From positions 3,393-67,392 of the forward strand of contig CAPAOL010000014.1 in assembly GCA_948579315.1 (NCBI GenBank): a stretch of 64,000 bases of DNA. Direction: 5' to 3'. Positions within the stretch are counted from its first letter, which is position 1. Every line of letters starts with the position of its first letter. Source of the DNA: an uncultured Phocaeicola sp. GTDB taxonomy: Bacteria; Bacteroidota; Bacteroidia; Bacteroidales; Bacteroidaceae. The translations under genes and the position numbers were made by a program. This document shows, piece by piece, positions 44,101 to 53,032 of this stretch. A model generated the notes under the pieces. That model worked only from the letters and a program-made list of their open reading frames with translations, did not search any database and was not told the origin of the DNA.

Positions 44101-44456
44101 ACGACGTCTCCTAGTGTGTGTGATGAAGCTTGAAGTACAATACGATAAGTATCTTTTCCTGCTTGCAACACGATGTTTTGTTCTTCAAATCCTATATAAC
44201 TACAATGTAACCTAGTCACCTTTTCCGGAATGGAAATGGAGAATTTACCATCCATATCTGTGATAGTACCTAGAGAAGTCTGTGATGCTCCGGCTTTTTT
44301 CAAGTCGTCTGCGTTAACATATACGGAAGCACCGATCAGAGGTTCATTATCTTCGCCGGATATAACGACTCCGGTGATTGTACGATTAGCAGCGCTGGCA
44401 AAGGCCAGCGCATTTGCAAAGAGGCATATAAGAATGCACAAGTATTTTTTTCTCAT
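41136..44456 (-). CDS. SusC/RagA-family TonB-dependent outer-membrane transporter
   Basis: The protein is 1106 residues. A signal peptide is followed by a carboxypeptidase-regulatory-like domain (TITGVVISGEDNEPLIGASV, residues ~27-110), the VVVTGYQE TonB-box region, and the plug with RIRIRGTASLNG and DPLWVLDGIPLEG. The 22-strand barrel ends MTFNLSLNF. The plug holds LKDAAATAIYGARAANGVI, typical of SusC proteins. It imports substrates captured by its SusD partner with TonB energy. It lies 30 bp after the protease gene. Peptide import is inferred from context. Confidence 0.96.
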   Translation of the reverse strand: MRKKYLCILICLFANALAFASAANRTITGVVISGEDNEPLIGASVYVNADDLKKAGASQTSLGTITDMDGKFSISIPEKVTRLHCSYIGFEEQNIVLQAGKDTYRIVLQASSHTLGDVVVTGYQELERRKLTAAIAKIDVTDGMVGAAKSIDQALAGQIAGVAVTTTSGAPGAPARIRIRGTASLNGTQDPLWVLDGIPLEGTDIPDLGDEANNIVDMKQSSIAGISPNDIESITILKDAAATAIYGARAANGVIIVTTKKGRAGKPIINFNTRLTYTPNLDTSKLNLLNSEEKINLELELMKEPNDVINNLPAYYRKGGVASVLKQYDLFKVYQQQGWNGLPIEAQNAINQLKNINTDWNDILFRDAFTQEYNFSISGGSEKVTYYNSLGYSKEDGNVPGVSMSRFNLTSKTSYQMNRLLKIGFSLFANRRKNTNFVTDSHGYSNPIYYARTANPYQESYDAAGNYIYDYNINTDDEPNPNQGFNIFEERANTNKETITSAVNAMFNADLRFNDHWKLTSQVGLQWEQANQEQYIGGNTFTMRNMRENSKYDNGTKYLIPEGGMHKVNNATTSQITWKVQGEWNQSFKDIHEVQIMAGSEIRKNWYDAIATNAYGYDPKTLTTKPIIFRDKDDAKNYPLHTKSYTENAFASFYTNGSYTLMRRYTLGASVRMDGSDLFGVDKKYRYLPIYSVSGLWRISDEPFLRTTKNWMDNLALRLSYGLQGNIDKNTSPYLIGDYKNETILNNEETSISISGAPNDKLRWEKTASYNIGVDFSILKSAINMSVDYYYRKGTDLIGIKNLPLENGFESMTINWASMENKGVEINLQTRNITTRNFSWYTTFNFAYNYNKVLKDLTASNSLTPGLEGSPVGAIFAIKSEVDPETGRILIYPKGSNEAIDVETLFDMKDEWGIGYYSYNEDAEFRRNLYEYAGTTDAPYTGGLINTFNYRNWELSFNFAYNLGAHVRTSPSYDITSFDPGHNVNRDILDRWTPENPTGKLPALLNRNNYPADNYFFDNVKEVYRNLDIWVKRLSYVRLQNIRLAYTLPQEWLHKININGATVALEGRNLFVFGSSYKNYMDPESMFNRYSTPVAKSMTFNLSLNF

Positions 44457-44486
44457 TAATGTAGATAGTTAAAGTAATAAGTGGTT

Positions 44487-47120
44487 TTATTTGATTCCTA
44501 AAGCAGTATTAATACGTAGAATCATGTCCTCATAATGATAGCGTGCAGCAGTATCGGAAGTTCCGAGACGGTTCTGCAACAACTTCTTGATACGTAATAA
44601 TTCACCGCGTTTCACAGAAATAGCATCTGAAATACGGTTGAGCTGACTGCCGTAGAAATTGAGCACACGTGGAGCACCCATCCGGTCTTCCTGACGAAGT
44701 GCACGTTGTTCGGCAGCGTAACAGCTACAGAAAGGAGTAGCGTGGTCAAGCAAGAAATGCTCGTTGGCAATTTTCTTGTTGATTTTAACGGCTTCAGGTT
44801 CTGCAGCGGCTGTAAGTAATGCATCGAGGAAGTTTTTCTGCAAAGAACGTTCCATTACGTTAGGGATGCCACCGCGTTCGGTAACACCGAATATGTTCTT
44901 ATGAAGTCCGTCCATAAGTTCCACTACTGTAAAGGCTTTCTTTCCATTGACAGATTCATTCTCTATCATACGCATCAAACGAGTATTGCCAAGTAAATCC
45001 CAAAGGATATAGGCTTGGGCGTTCTTTAAGATTTGTGTAGGAGCATTTTCCTGTTTTCCGATGGGAGTATTGCGAAGTAGATAAGTATATTGCCCCACTT
45101 CTGTGTCGAACAGCCATTTAGGGTATGTCAAAACTTCATCCATCAGAAATTTCAGTGAAGCTTGTTGTTTCTCTTTCTCTACGAATGTATAAGTTTTAAC
45201 GCCATCTCCTACAATTGTATTTTCAATGTAGATACCGCCAATATTGGCAAGGACATGATATAAATAGTTGTTCCATTGGTTGATTACAGCGTAGTAGAGG
45301 CGAGATGCTTCTTCATAAGTTTGTCCCTTCTCACCGGTAGTAGTCCATTGAAGAATTTGTGGAACGATGCGTTTCAGATTCTCAATACCAAGTAAAGAAG
45401 AACGAACCGGATCATCACCTAAGTCTTCGTTCTGTGCACGTGGGTCTACCGCATCGCGTACGTCTTGTGCTTCACTATATTTATAAAGCCGATCAGTATG
45501 TTTGCTCAAGAAATCGAATAAAATATCCTTTTCTTCTTCCGGAGTATTCTTTCCGTACCAACGATACCCATATTCGATAGCAAACATATCGTATGGACCG
45601 ATATGCGGAGAAAGAACTTTCACGCCATCTCCAGGCTGTGCGATATAATTGAATCGTGCATAATCCATGATAGATGAAGCGGTAGAGTTCATTCTAGAAG
45701 TGAATGCTTCGGAACGTAATGAATCTGTCGGGAAAGCCCATGAACCCATCATATTGTGGCGGAGTCCTAAAGAGTGGCCTACCTCATGACAAGCTACAAA
45801 TCGAATGGCATCTCCCATCAAAGCATCGGGCAATTGCACATTACGTGCTTCCGGACACACTGTTCCGGTCTGGACAGTAATCCATTCACGTACCATAGAA
45901 AGCACATTGTGCCACCACATAATATCAGCTTCCAGGATTTCTCCGGAACGGGGATCTAACAGAGAAGGTCCCATTGCATTTTTCTTTTCCGAAGCAGCAT
46001 AAGTCACTACGGAATAGTTGACATCATCCATGTCTACATGCATACTGTCAGTGATTTCTTTGGCGATAATCGCGTTCTTGAAACCAGCCTTTTCAAAAGC
46101 AATCTGCCAGTCTTCAATACCTTTCTTAATGTACGAACGCCATTGGTAAGGAGTTGAATTGTCAATGTAGAAGACAATCGGTTTGGCAGGTTCCACCATC
46201 TGACCTTTCAGGTAAGCCTCCCGATCTTCCGGTTTGGGTTCCATACGCCAGCGGGTGATATACTGTGTCTTATCCGTACGCTGCTGCGCATCGCTGAAAC
46301 TTAATAACGGATTCGTGAAATAACCGACCTTCTGATTGTCGAATCGTCCCATCATCGGCTTTTCGGGCAATAAGAGAATAGAAGAACTAACCTCCACCGT
46401 TACATAAACAGTAGTAGTTCCTTCCGTTACCCGGGTGGTCAACTCGGAAGTTGCCACGACATTGTTTGAAAAAGATTTGATGGATAGAATACGTGATAAA
46501 TTCTTGATGGCCGAAGTACCCAGATTAATATTGGTAAATACATTATTGATACTGGTTTCCGTACCGTCATAAATATCATTTACCTTGATTACTAATGCCG
46601 TAGAATCTGCATTGATTGCTTCGATTTTGAATGCGGCAATTAGTGGAGAGATAAAATTATCCTTTACCGAACGGAAGATAGCGTCCGTTTGGGGGGCTAG
46701 AGGTAATGGGCGTTGTTGGCGTAACATTAGTTTGCCCGTCGCTTTGTCCCATTCCATGCAAACCATCTGATTCTCATAGTTTACTCCGCGGTTTACGCCC
46801 GCATCGTTAAGTTCGGCAGGAACTCGTTGCAGCTTATTGACAACTAATAAGTCACGTCCCAAAAGTGAGGTGGGAATTTCAAAATAATAATCATTCTTCT
46901 TTTGATGTACAGTAAACATCCCTTTGGTTGTTTTACTGTCTTCCACTAATTTCTCGTAGTCGCTTTTACTCTTCTCTTCTTTCTCTTCTGGTTTCTTCTT
47001 TTTCTTTTTAAACCAACTCAGATTTTCTGTAGCGGGGGTAGTTGCAAATGCTGAGAACGTTTCTCCACTCAGCAATATACATGCAATGACCGCTGCCATT
47101 ACTTTGACATACATTCTCAT
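44487..47120 (-). CDS. Zinc metalloprotease (DUF5117/DUF4953 type)
   Basis: The protein is 877 residues with a signal peptide, a Lys-rich stretch (SWFKKKKKKPEEKEEKSK), and a large N-terminal DUF5117-like domain. The metzincin-type zinc motif is HEVGHSLGLRHN near residue 440, with MMGSWAFP after it and a SIMDYARFNY Met-turn-like element further on. It is exported, probably to the periplasm or surface. It heads the operon with the SusC/SusD pair, so it likely cuts proteins into importable peptides. A TACTTTTG -7 box precedes it. Confidence 0.9.
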   Translation of the reverse strand: MRMYVKVMAAVIACILLSGETFSAFATTPATENLSWFKKKKKKPEEKEEKSKSDYEKLVEDSKTTKGMFTVHQKKNDYYFEIPTSLLGRDLLVVNKLQRVPAELNDAGVNRGVNYENQMVCMEWDKATGKLMLRQQRPLPLAPQTDAIFRSVKDNFISPLIAAFKIEAINADSTALVIKVNDIYDGTETSINNVFTNINLGTSAIKNLSRILSIKSFSNNVVATSELTTRVTEGTTTVYVTVEVSSSILLLPEKPMMGRFDNQKVGYFTNPLLSFSDAQQRTDKTQYITRWRMEPKPEDREAYLKGQMVEPAKPIVFYIDNSTPYQWRSYIKKGIEDWQIAFEKAGFKNAIIAKEITDSMHVDMDDVNYSVVTYAASEKKNAMGPSLLDPRSGEILEADIMWWHNVLSMVREWITVQTGTVCPEARNVQLPDALMGDAIRFVACHEVGHSLGLRHNMMGSWAFPTDSLRSEAFTSRMNSTASSIMDYARFNYIAQPGDGVKVLSPHIGPYDMFAIEYGYRWYGKNTPEEEKDILFDFLSKHTDRLYKYSEAQDVRDAVDPRAQNEDLGDDPVRSSLLGIENLKRIVPQILQWTTTGEKGQTYEEASRLYYAVINQWNNYLYHVLANIGGIYIENTIVGDGVKTYTFVEKEKQQASLKFLMDEVLTYPKWLFDTEVGQYTYLLRNTPIGKQENAPTQILKNAQAYILWDLLGNTRLMRMIENESVNGKKAFTVVELMDGLHKNIFGVTERGGIPNVMERSLQKNFLDALLTAAAEPEAVKINKKIANEHFLLDHATPFCSCYAAEQRALRQEDRMGAPRVLNFYGSQLNRISDAISVKRGELLRIKKLLQNRLGTSDTAARYHYEDMILRINTALGIK

Positions 47121-47159
47121 TGAGTCTCTAACTTTTAATTATAATTAAAAAAACGGTCA

Positions 47160-47167
47160 CAAAAGTA
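47160..47167 (-). promoter_or_regulatory. -7 box for the metalloprotease-SusCD operon
   Basis: TACTTTTG on the minus strand, 39 nt before the protease ATG, fits TAnnTTTG. A TTG lies upstream near the -33 position but is not an exact TTTG. Confidence 0.45.
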
Positions 47168-47316
47168 CTAATATAAATAACACAATGACTATTAATTTGC
47201 AATCAATATAACATTAAAAAGAAATATTAACTAGTATCTACGGTCATCATTCTCCTCGGATATTTCATAGTTTAGTGGGAATAGTGTACATTTGCGGGAG
47301 TAAAAAAGTGAACGGA

Positions 47317-48972
47317 ATGATGAGACGATATATTACTGCTCTGATGCTGGCTTGCTGTATCGGAGGGTATGGACAAGAGAAGAAGCAAGCAACCTTTGTA
47401 CCTCCTTTTGACTTTCCTCTTACATTGAGTGGGAACTTTGGAGAAATCCGTTCCAATCATTTCCACGGCGGACTGGATTTTAAAACAGGCGGAGTTATCG
47501 GTAAACCCGTTCGTGCTCTCGCTGATGGCTATATTTCGCGTATTCGCGTCACGAATGGTTCGGGATATGTACTTGATGTCTGTTATCACAATGGCTATTC
47601 AACGATCAACCGTCATTTGAATGGTTTTGTTTCTCCCATTGCCGAAAGGGTGGAGAAACTTCAATATGAAGAAGAAAGCTGGGAAGTAGAGATTGTTCCC
47701 GGACCGGGAGAATATCCGGTGAAAGGGGGGCAGCAGATCGCATGGAGCGGAAACACCGGATATTCGTTCGGTCCGCATCTTCACCTGGATGTATTTGAAA
47801 CGGAATCGGGAGATTATGTTGATCCTATGCCTTTCTTTCGGTCGAAAATAAAAGATACGCGCGCTCCGAAAGCGGATGGCATTCTATTTTTTCCACAGCT
47901 GGGTAAAGGAGTAGTGGATGGAAAGCAAGAGAATAAAACCATCCTTCCCAATAGCGAGTGTCCGGTGGAAGCATGGGGAGTGATAGGTGTGGGGATCAAA
48001 GCATACGATTACATGGATGGGGTGAATAACCATTATGGAGTTTATTCGGTTGTGCTTACGGTAGATGGAAATGAAATATTTCGTAGCACCGTAGATCGTT
48101 TCTCGCAGGAAGAGAACCGGATGATTAATTCCTGGACTTACGGACAATATATGAAATCATTCATTGATCCGGGTAACACTTTGCGTCTGCTAAAAGCATC
48201 GAATGATAACCGTGGCTTGGTGACGATTGACGAGGAACGGGACTATCAGTTCTTATATACATTAAAAGATGCTTTCGGAAACACTTCCAAATATAGTTTC
48301 ACCGTACGGGGGCGGAAGCAACCGATTGAACCGTTGAATCATCGGGAGAAATATTATTTTACTTGGAATAAGACTAATTATCTGCAAGAACCGGGATTGA
48401 ACCTGGTTGTTCCGAAAGGAATGTTGTATGATGATGTTCCCCTTAATTATCAGGTGAAAGCGGATAGTGGTGCCGTTGCTTTTACTTATCAGCTGAATGA
48501 TAAGACGGTTCCGTTGCACGCAGCTTGTGAACTGTGTATCGGGTTGCGTAGAAAACCAATTGCCGATACGACGAAATATTATGTGGCCCGCATAACTCCA
48601 AAAGGAGGAAAGTACAGCGTAGGCGGAAAGTATGAAGACGGATACATGAAAGCATCTATCCAGGAGTTGGGAACTTACACTGTTGCCATTGATACCATCC
48701 CGCCGGAGATTATCCCTGTCAACAAGAATCAGTGGGGAAGAAACGGAAAGATTGTCTATCGACTGAAAGATCAGGGTACGGGAATTGCTTCCTATCGCGG
48801 AACGATTGACGGAAAGTATGCACTTTTCGGACGTCCCAATATTGTGAAATCGTACTGGGAATGTACGTTAGACCCGAAACGCGTTAAGAAAGGAGGCAAG
48901 CATACTGTTGAATTTACAGTGACCGATTACTGTGGGAATGAAACAGTGGCCCATGAAAGCTTTGTTTGGTAA
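47317..48972 (+). CDS. M23-family peptidase (LytM domain), secreted
   Basis: The protein is ~551 residues with a short signal peptide (YITALMLACCIGGYG). The M23 domain near residues 30-170 has the zinc ligands HFHGGLDF (HxxxD) and HLHLDV (HxH), with ADGYISRIRV and GNTGYSFG between. The C-terminal ~370 residues are beta-rich and unassigned. It should cut or bind peptidoglycan peptides. A TACATTTG -7 box at 47287-47294 rules out the ATG at 47275. MMRR begins at 47317 or 47320. Confidence 0.88.
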   Translation: MMRRYITALMLACCIGGYGQEKKQATFVPPFDFPLTLSGNFGEIRSNHFHGGLDFKTGGVIGKPVRALADGYISRIRVTNGSGYVLDVCYHNGYSTINRHLNGFVSPIAERVEKLQYEEESWEVEIVPGPGEYPVKGGQQIAWSGNTGYSFGPHLHLDVFETESGDYVDPMPFFRSKIKDTRAPKADGILFFPQLGKGVVDGKQENKTILPNSECPVEAWGVIGVGIKAYDYMDGVNNHYGVYSVVLTVDGNEIFRSTVDRFSQEENRMINSWTYGQYMKSFIDPGNTLRLLKASNDNRGLVTIDEERDYQFLYTLKDAFGNTSKYSFTVRGRKQPIEPLNHREKYYFTWNKTNYLQEPGLNLVVPKGMLYDDVPLNYQVKADSGAVAFTYQLNDKTVPLHAACELCIGLRRKPIADTTKYYVARITPKGGKYSVGGKYEDGYMKASIQELGTYTVAIDTIPPEIIPVNKNQWGRNGKIVYRLKDQGTGIASYRGTIDGKYALFGRPNIVKSYWECTLDPKRVKKGGKHTVEFTVTDYCGNETVAHESFVW

Positions 48973-49000
48973 ATTATTAAAAATGAATCATATATTTATT

Positions 49001-50644
49001 ATGAAGAGAAGAATTATTCTTTGTGCCGCTGTATTGATGGCGGCCGTGGCGAACACCTTCGCCTGCACCAATCTGATTGTCGGAAAGAACGCGTCTGCCG
49101 ATGGTTCGACGATTGTTTCCTATTCTGCCGACTCGTATGGCTTATTCGGAGAACTTTATCATTATCCGGCTGCCACCTATCCCAAAGGGACGATGCTGAA
49201 AGTTTATGAATGGGATACTGGCAAGTATCTGGGAGAAATAGAGCAGGCACGCCAAACTTATAATGTAGTTGGTAATATGAATGAATATCAGGTTACCATT
49301 GGTGAGACAACTTTCGGCGGACGTCCGGAATTGGCCGATTCTACAGGGATTATCGATTACGGAAGTCTGATTTATATCGGTTTGCAACGTTCGCGCACTG
49401 CCCGTGAAGCTATTAAGATCATGACCGATTTAGTGCAGCAATACGGCTACTATAGCGAAGGAGAATCCTTTACTATTGCCGATCCGAACGAAATATGGAT
49501 TATGGAAATGATTGGTAAAGGTCCCAGCATCCGTGGAGCGGTTTGGGTAGCAGTACGCGTGCCTGATGATTGTATCTCAGCTCATGCGAATCAGTCACGT
49601 ATCCACCAGTTTGATATGAACGACAAGGAAAACTGTATGTATTCTCCGGATGTCATTTCTTTTGCTCGCGAAAAGGGATATTTTAATGGAGTAAACAAAG
49701 ACTTTAGTTTCTCATTAGCCTATGCGCCTCTTGATTTTGGTGCCCGTCGTTTCTGCGAGGCTCGTGTGTGGAGCTATTTTAATAAGTTTACGGATAACGG
49801 AAAAGATTATCTTCCTTACATTGAGGGAAAGACTAATACGCCGATGCCTCTTTTTGTGAAGCCGAAACAGAAGTTATCCGTGCAAGATGTGAAAGATATG
49901 ATGCGCGACCATTATGAAGGAACCCCTCTTGACATCTCCAATGATTTCGGAGCCGGACCTTATAAGACACCTTACCGTCTTTCTCCTCTGAACTTCAAGG
50001 TAGACGGCCAGGAATATTTCAACGAACGTCCGATTTCCACTCAACAAAGCGGGTTTGTATTTGTTGCACAAATGCGCGCTAACAAGCCGGACCCGATAGG
50101 CGGAGTACTTTGGTTTGGCGTGGATGATGCGAACATGGCAGTATTTACCCCGGTTTATTGTTGTGCTACTAAAGCGCCGGTATGTTATACCCGTGTAGAC
50201 GGAGCCGATTATATTACTTTCTCCTGGAACTCTGCTTTCTGGATTTTCAACTGGGTATCTAATATGGTCTATCCGCGTTATGATTTGATGATCGGTGATG
50301 TACGGGAAGCGCAGAAAGAAATGGAAACTACTTTCAACAATGCACAGGAAGGCATTGAAGAAACGGCTGCCAAACTGCTGGCAAAAGATAAGAACGCAGC
50401 AGTTGACTTTCTGACAAACTATACAAATATGACCGCACAGAGCACTTTCGATACTTGGAAACAATTGGGAACATTCTTGATTGTGAAGTACAATGATGGA
50501 GTAGTGAAACGCGTTAAAGACGGTAAGTTTGAGCGTAATTCTATCGGGCAGCCTGCCGGAGTGATGCGTCCCGGATATCCGAAAGAATTCTTGCAGGAAT
50601 ATGTCAAGCAGACTGGTGACAGATATAAAGTGCCACAAGAATAG
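49001..50644 (+). CDS. C69-family dipeptidase (Ntn hydrolase)
   Basis: The protein is ~547 residues. A signal peptide (MKRRIILCAAVLMAAVANTF) is followed directly by ACTNLIVGKNAS, where the Cys becomes the N-terminal nucleophile after cleavage, as in C69 dipeptidases (PepD type). GESFTIADPNEIWIMEMIGK and HANQSRIHQF are further family motifs. The product is probably periplasmic and cleaves dipeptides. It starts 28 bp after the M23 gene, suggesting a peptidase operon. Confidence 0.9.
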   Translation: MKRRIILCAAVLMAAVANTFACTNLIVGKNASADGSTIVSYSADSYGLFGELYHYPAATYPKGTMLKVYEWDTGKYLGEIEQARQTYNVVGNMNEYQVTIGETTFGGRPELADSTGIIDYGSLIYIGLQRSRTAREAIKIMTDLVQQYGYYSEGESFTIADPNEIWIMEMIGKGPSIRGAVWVAVRVPDDCISAHANQSRIHQFDMNDKENCMYSPDVISFAREKGYFNGVNKDFSFSLAYAPLDFGARRFCEARVWSYFNKFTDNGKDYLPYIEGKTNTPMPLFVKPKQKLSVQDVKDMMRDHYEGTPLDISNDFGAGPYKTPYRLSPLNFKVDGQEYFNERPISTQQSGFVFVAQMRANKPDPIGGVLWFGVDDANMAVFTPVYCCATKAPVCYTRVDGADYITFSWNSAFWIFNWVSNMVYPRYDLMIGDVREAQKEMETTFNNAQEGIEETAAKLLAKDKNAAVDFLTNYTNMTAQSTFDTWKQLGTFLIVKYNDGVVKRVKDGKFERNSIGQPAGVMRPGYPKEFLQEYVKQTGDRYKVPQE

Positions 50645-50803
50645 ATATTAAGTATGAACTATTAGGTATTAAGTATATCGCTTTTTAATTCTTAATTCTC
50701 AAATTTCAATTAAAAGAATAGGAATTATAAACTTATTATTTTACATTTGTGTGCTCAAGAAATTGATAATAAATAATTCATTAACCAATAAATAACAATC
50801 GAA

Positions 50804-52549
50804 ATGGAAAATCAGGAACTTATTAAACAGGTCACTGAAAAAGCCGAAAAATGGCTAACCCCGGCTTATGATGCTGAAACCCAGGCTGAAGTGAAACGTA
50901 TGTTGGAAAACGATGATAAAACCGAACTAATTGAAGCTTTCTACAAAGATCTTGAATTTGGTACTGGTGGTCTGCGTGGTATTATGGGTGTAGGTAGCAA
51001 TCGTATGAATATTTATACGGTAGGTGCTGCCACTCAAGGACTTTCCAACTATCTGAAAAAGAACTTCAAAGACCTGCCGCAGATTTCTGTAGTAGTCGGT
51101 CACGATTGCCGCAACAACAGCCGTTTGTTTGCGGAGACTTCTGCTAATATTTTCTCTGCCAATGGTATCAAAGTATATCTGTTTGACGACATGCGTCCGA
51201 CACCGGAAATGTCTTTCGCCATCCGTCACCTCGGTTGCCAGAGCGGTATCATTCTGACTGCTTCTCACAATCCGAAGGAATACAACGGTTACAAGGCATA
51301 TTGGGACGATGGTGCGCAGGTATTGGCTCCACACGATAAAGGTATCATCGACGAAGTGAATGCAATTGCTTCTGCTGCCGATATTAAATTCCAGGGGAAT
51401 CCGGATTTGATTCAGATTATTGGTGAAGACGTCGATAAGGTTTATCTGGACATGGTGAAAACTGTTTCTATTGATCCGGCAGCTATCGCCCGTCACAAAG
51501 ACATGAAGATTGTCTATACTCCGATCCACGGTACAGGTATGATGTTGATTCCTCGTGCATTGAAAATGTGGGGATTCGAAAACGTATTTACTGTGCCCGA
51601 ACAGATGATTAAGGACGGTAACTTCCCGACAGTCGTATCTCCGAACCCGGAAAACGCGGAAGCTCTTTCTATGGCTGTAAACCTTGCCAAAGAAATTGAT
51701 GCTGACCTCGTTATGGCTTCCGACCCGGATGCTGACCGTGTGGGTATTGCTTGCAAGGATGATAAAGGCGAATGGGTACTGATTAACGGTAACCAGACTT
51801 GTATGATGTACCTTTATTATATTCTGACGCAGTACAAACAACTGGGTAAGATTAAAGGTGGCGAGTTCTGCGTGAAGACAATCGTTACAACTGAACTAAT
51901 CAAGAAAATCGCAGATAAGAACAATATCGAAATGCTTGACTGCTACACCGGATTTAAATGGATTGCCCGTGAAATCCGTCTGCGTGAAGGCAAACAGAAA
52001 TATATCGGTGGTGGTGAAGAAAGCTACGGATTCCTTGCCGAAGATTTCGTTCGCGATAAAGATGCCGTATCAGCTTGCTGTTTGATTGCTGAAGTTGCTG
52101 CATGGGCAAAAGATAATGGTAAATCTTTGTATCAGTTGTTGCTGGATATCTACGTAGAATACGGATTCTCTAAAGAGTTTACTGTAAACGTAGTGAAACC
52201 GGGTAAGAGCGGTGCAGAAGAAATCAAAGCTATGATGGAGAACTTCCGTGCCAATCCTCCGAAAGAATTGGGTGGCTCTAAAGTGATCTTGAGCAAAGAT
52301 TATAAGACACTGAAACAGACAGATGATAAAGGTAACGTAACTGCAATCGATATGCCGGAACCATCTAACGTACTTCAATATTTCACTGAAGACGGTAGCA
52401 AAGTTTCTGTTCGTCCTTCAGGTACAGAACCGAAGATTAAGTTCTATATGGAAGTTCAGGGCGAAATGGGATGCCGCAATTGTTATGCTTCTGCCGAATC
52501 TGCCGCAATGGAAAAGATTGAAGCAGTGAAGAAATCATTAGGTATCTGA
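50804..52549 (+). CDS. Phosphohexomutase (phosphoglucomutase/phosphomannomutase)
   Basis: The 581-residue cytoplasmic enzyme interconverts hexose 1- and 6-phosphates. The active Ser lies in TASHNPKEYNGYK (near residue 148), the Mg2+ loop is DPDADRVGIA, the sugar-specificity loop is GGGEESYGF, and the phosphate-binding loop is RPSGTEPKIKFY. GTGGLRGIMGVGSNRMN marks the N-terminal domain. Whether glucose, mannose or other sugar phosphate is preferred is not settled. A TACATTTG -7 box lies at 50742-50749. Confidence 0.93.
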   Translation: MENQELIKQVTEKAEKWLTPAYDAETQAEVKRMLENDDKTELIEAFYKDLEFGTGGLRGIMGVGSNRMNIYTVGAATQGLSNYLKKNFKDLPQISVVVGHDCRNNSRLFAETSANIFSANGIKVYLFDDMRPTPEMSFAIRHLGCQSGIILTASHNPKEYNGYKAYWDDGAQVLAPHDKGIIDEVNAIASAADIKFQGNPDLIQIIGEDVDKVYLDMVKTVSIDPAAIARHKDMKIVYTPIHGTGMMLIPRALKMWGFENVFTVPEQMIKDGNFPTVVSPNPENAEALSMAVNLAKEIDADLVMASDPDADRVGIACKDDKGEWVLINGNQTCMMYLYYILTQYKQLGKIKGGEFCVKTIVTTELIKKIADKNNIEMLDCYTGFKWIAREIRLREGKQKYIGGGEESYGFLAEDFVRDKDAVSACCLIAEVAAWAKDNGKSLYQLLLDIYVEYGFSKEFTVNVVKPGKSGAEEIKAMMENFRANPPKELGGSKVILSKDYKTLKQTDDKGNVTAIDMPEPSNVLQYFTEDGSKVSVRPSGTEPKIKFYMEVQGEMGCRNCYASAESAAMEKIEAVKKSLGI

Positions 52550-52601
52550 TTGGGTTTCTGCTGAAATTTCAGATATAGATAACGAAAGATAAATAATAAA
52601 T

Positions 52602-52645
52602 AGCGCCTCCATAATCTTTTCGAAGATTATGGAGGCGCTTCTTTT
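52602..52645 (+). terminator. Terminator of the phosphohexomutase gene
   Basis: A perfect 17-bp stem (52602-52618 with 52623-52639) has a TTCG tetraloop and a T-rich tail (TCTTTTTCTCT). It is a strong intrinsic terminator. Confidence 0.9.
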
Positions 52646-52670
52646 TCTCTATGCATAGCCCTGATTCTGC

Positions 52671-52910
52671 CTATTTTCGGGCTTTTTTCCTCATTTGGCA
52701 CAGTTCTTTCATTTCCTTTGCATTCTTTAAGTCCACTTGCTAATCCTTCTTGCCCGAATCTTGTTGTATTGGCATCATCTCAATTTCAACAGGCAGGCTG
52801 CGGATACACATGTTTTGTTGATGCTTTAGAGTGATACGTTCAGTTTCATATTCGTAAGTTGTTCGTTTGTAGTTATGTGTATTTCGTGGCCTGCTTTCTG
52901 TTATTTTTTA
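52671..52910 (-). pseudogene. Decayed ORF remnant in an otherwise empty gap
   Basis: The ~390-bp gap before the ABC-F gene has no intact gene. On the minus strand one frame runs ~56 codons without an initiator (ITLKHQQNMCIRSLPVEIEM), stops, and continues in phase QVDLKNAKEMKELCQMRKKA before another stop. The residue choice looks protein-like, so this may be a gene that has lost its start and gained a stop. No family is recognised. Confidence 0.3.
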
Positions 52911-53032
52911 GTTTCTATTCAAGTCCATTTATGCCATATTATTTATTTTAATTCTAATTCTTGATCTTCGCGCTGCGAAGTTATAAAAAAACTAGATTGA
53001 TATTTAGACTTATCAGATAAAATATCAATAGA

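Noticed and set aside
50927..51841. 304-codon minus-strand frame over the phosphohexomutase gene
   Set aside because: Shadow of a conserved enzyme gene with all catalytic motifs on the plus strand.
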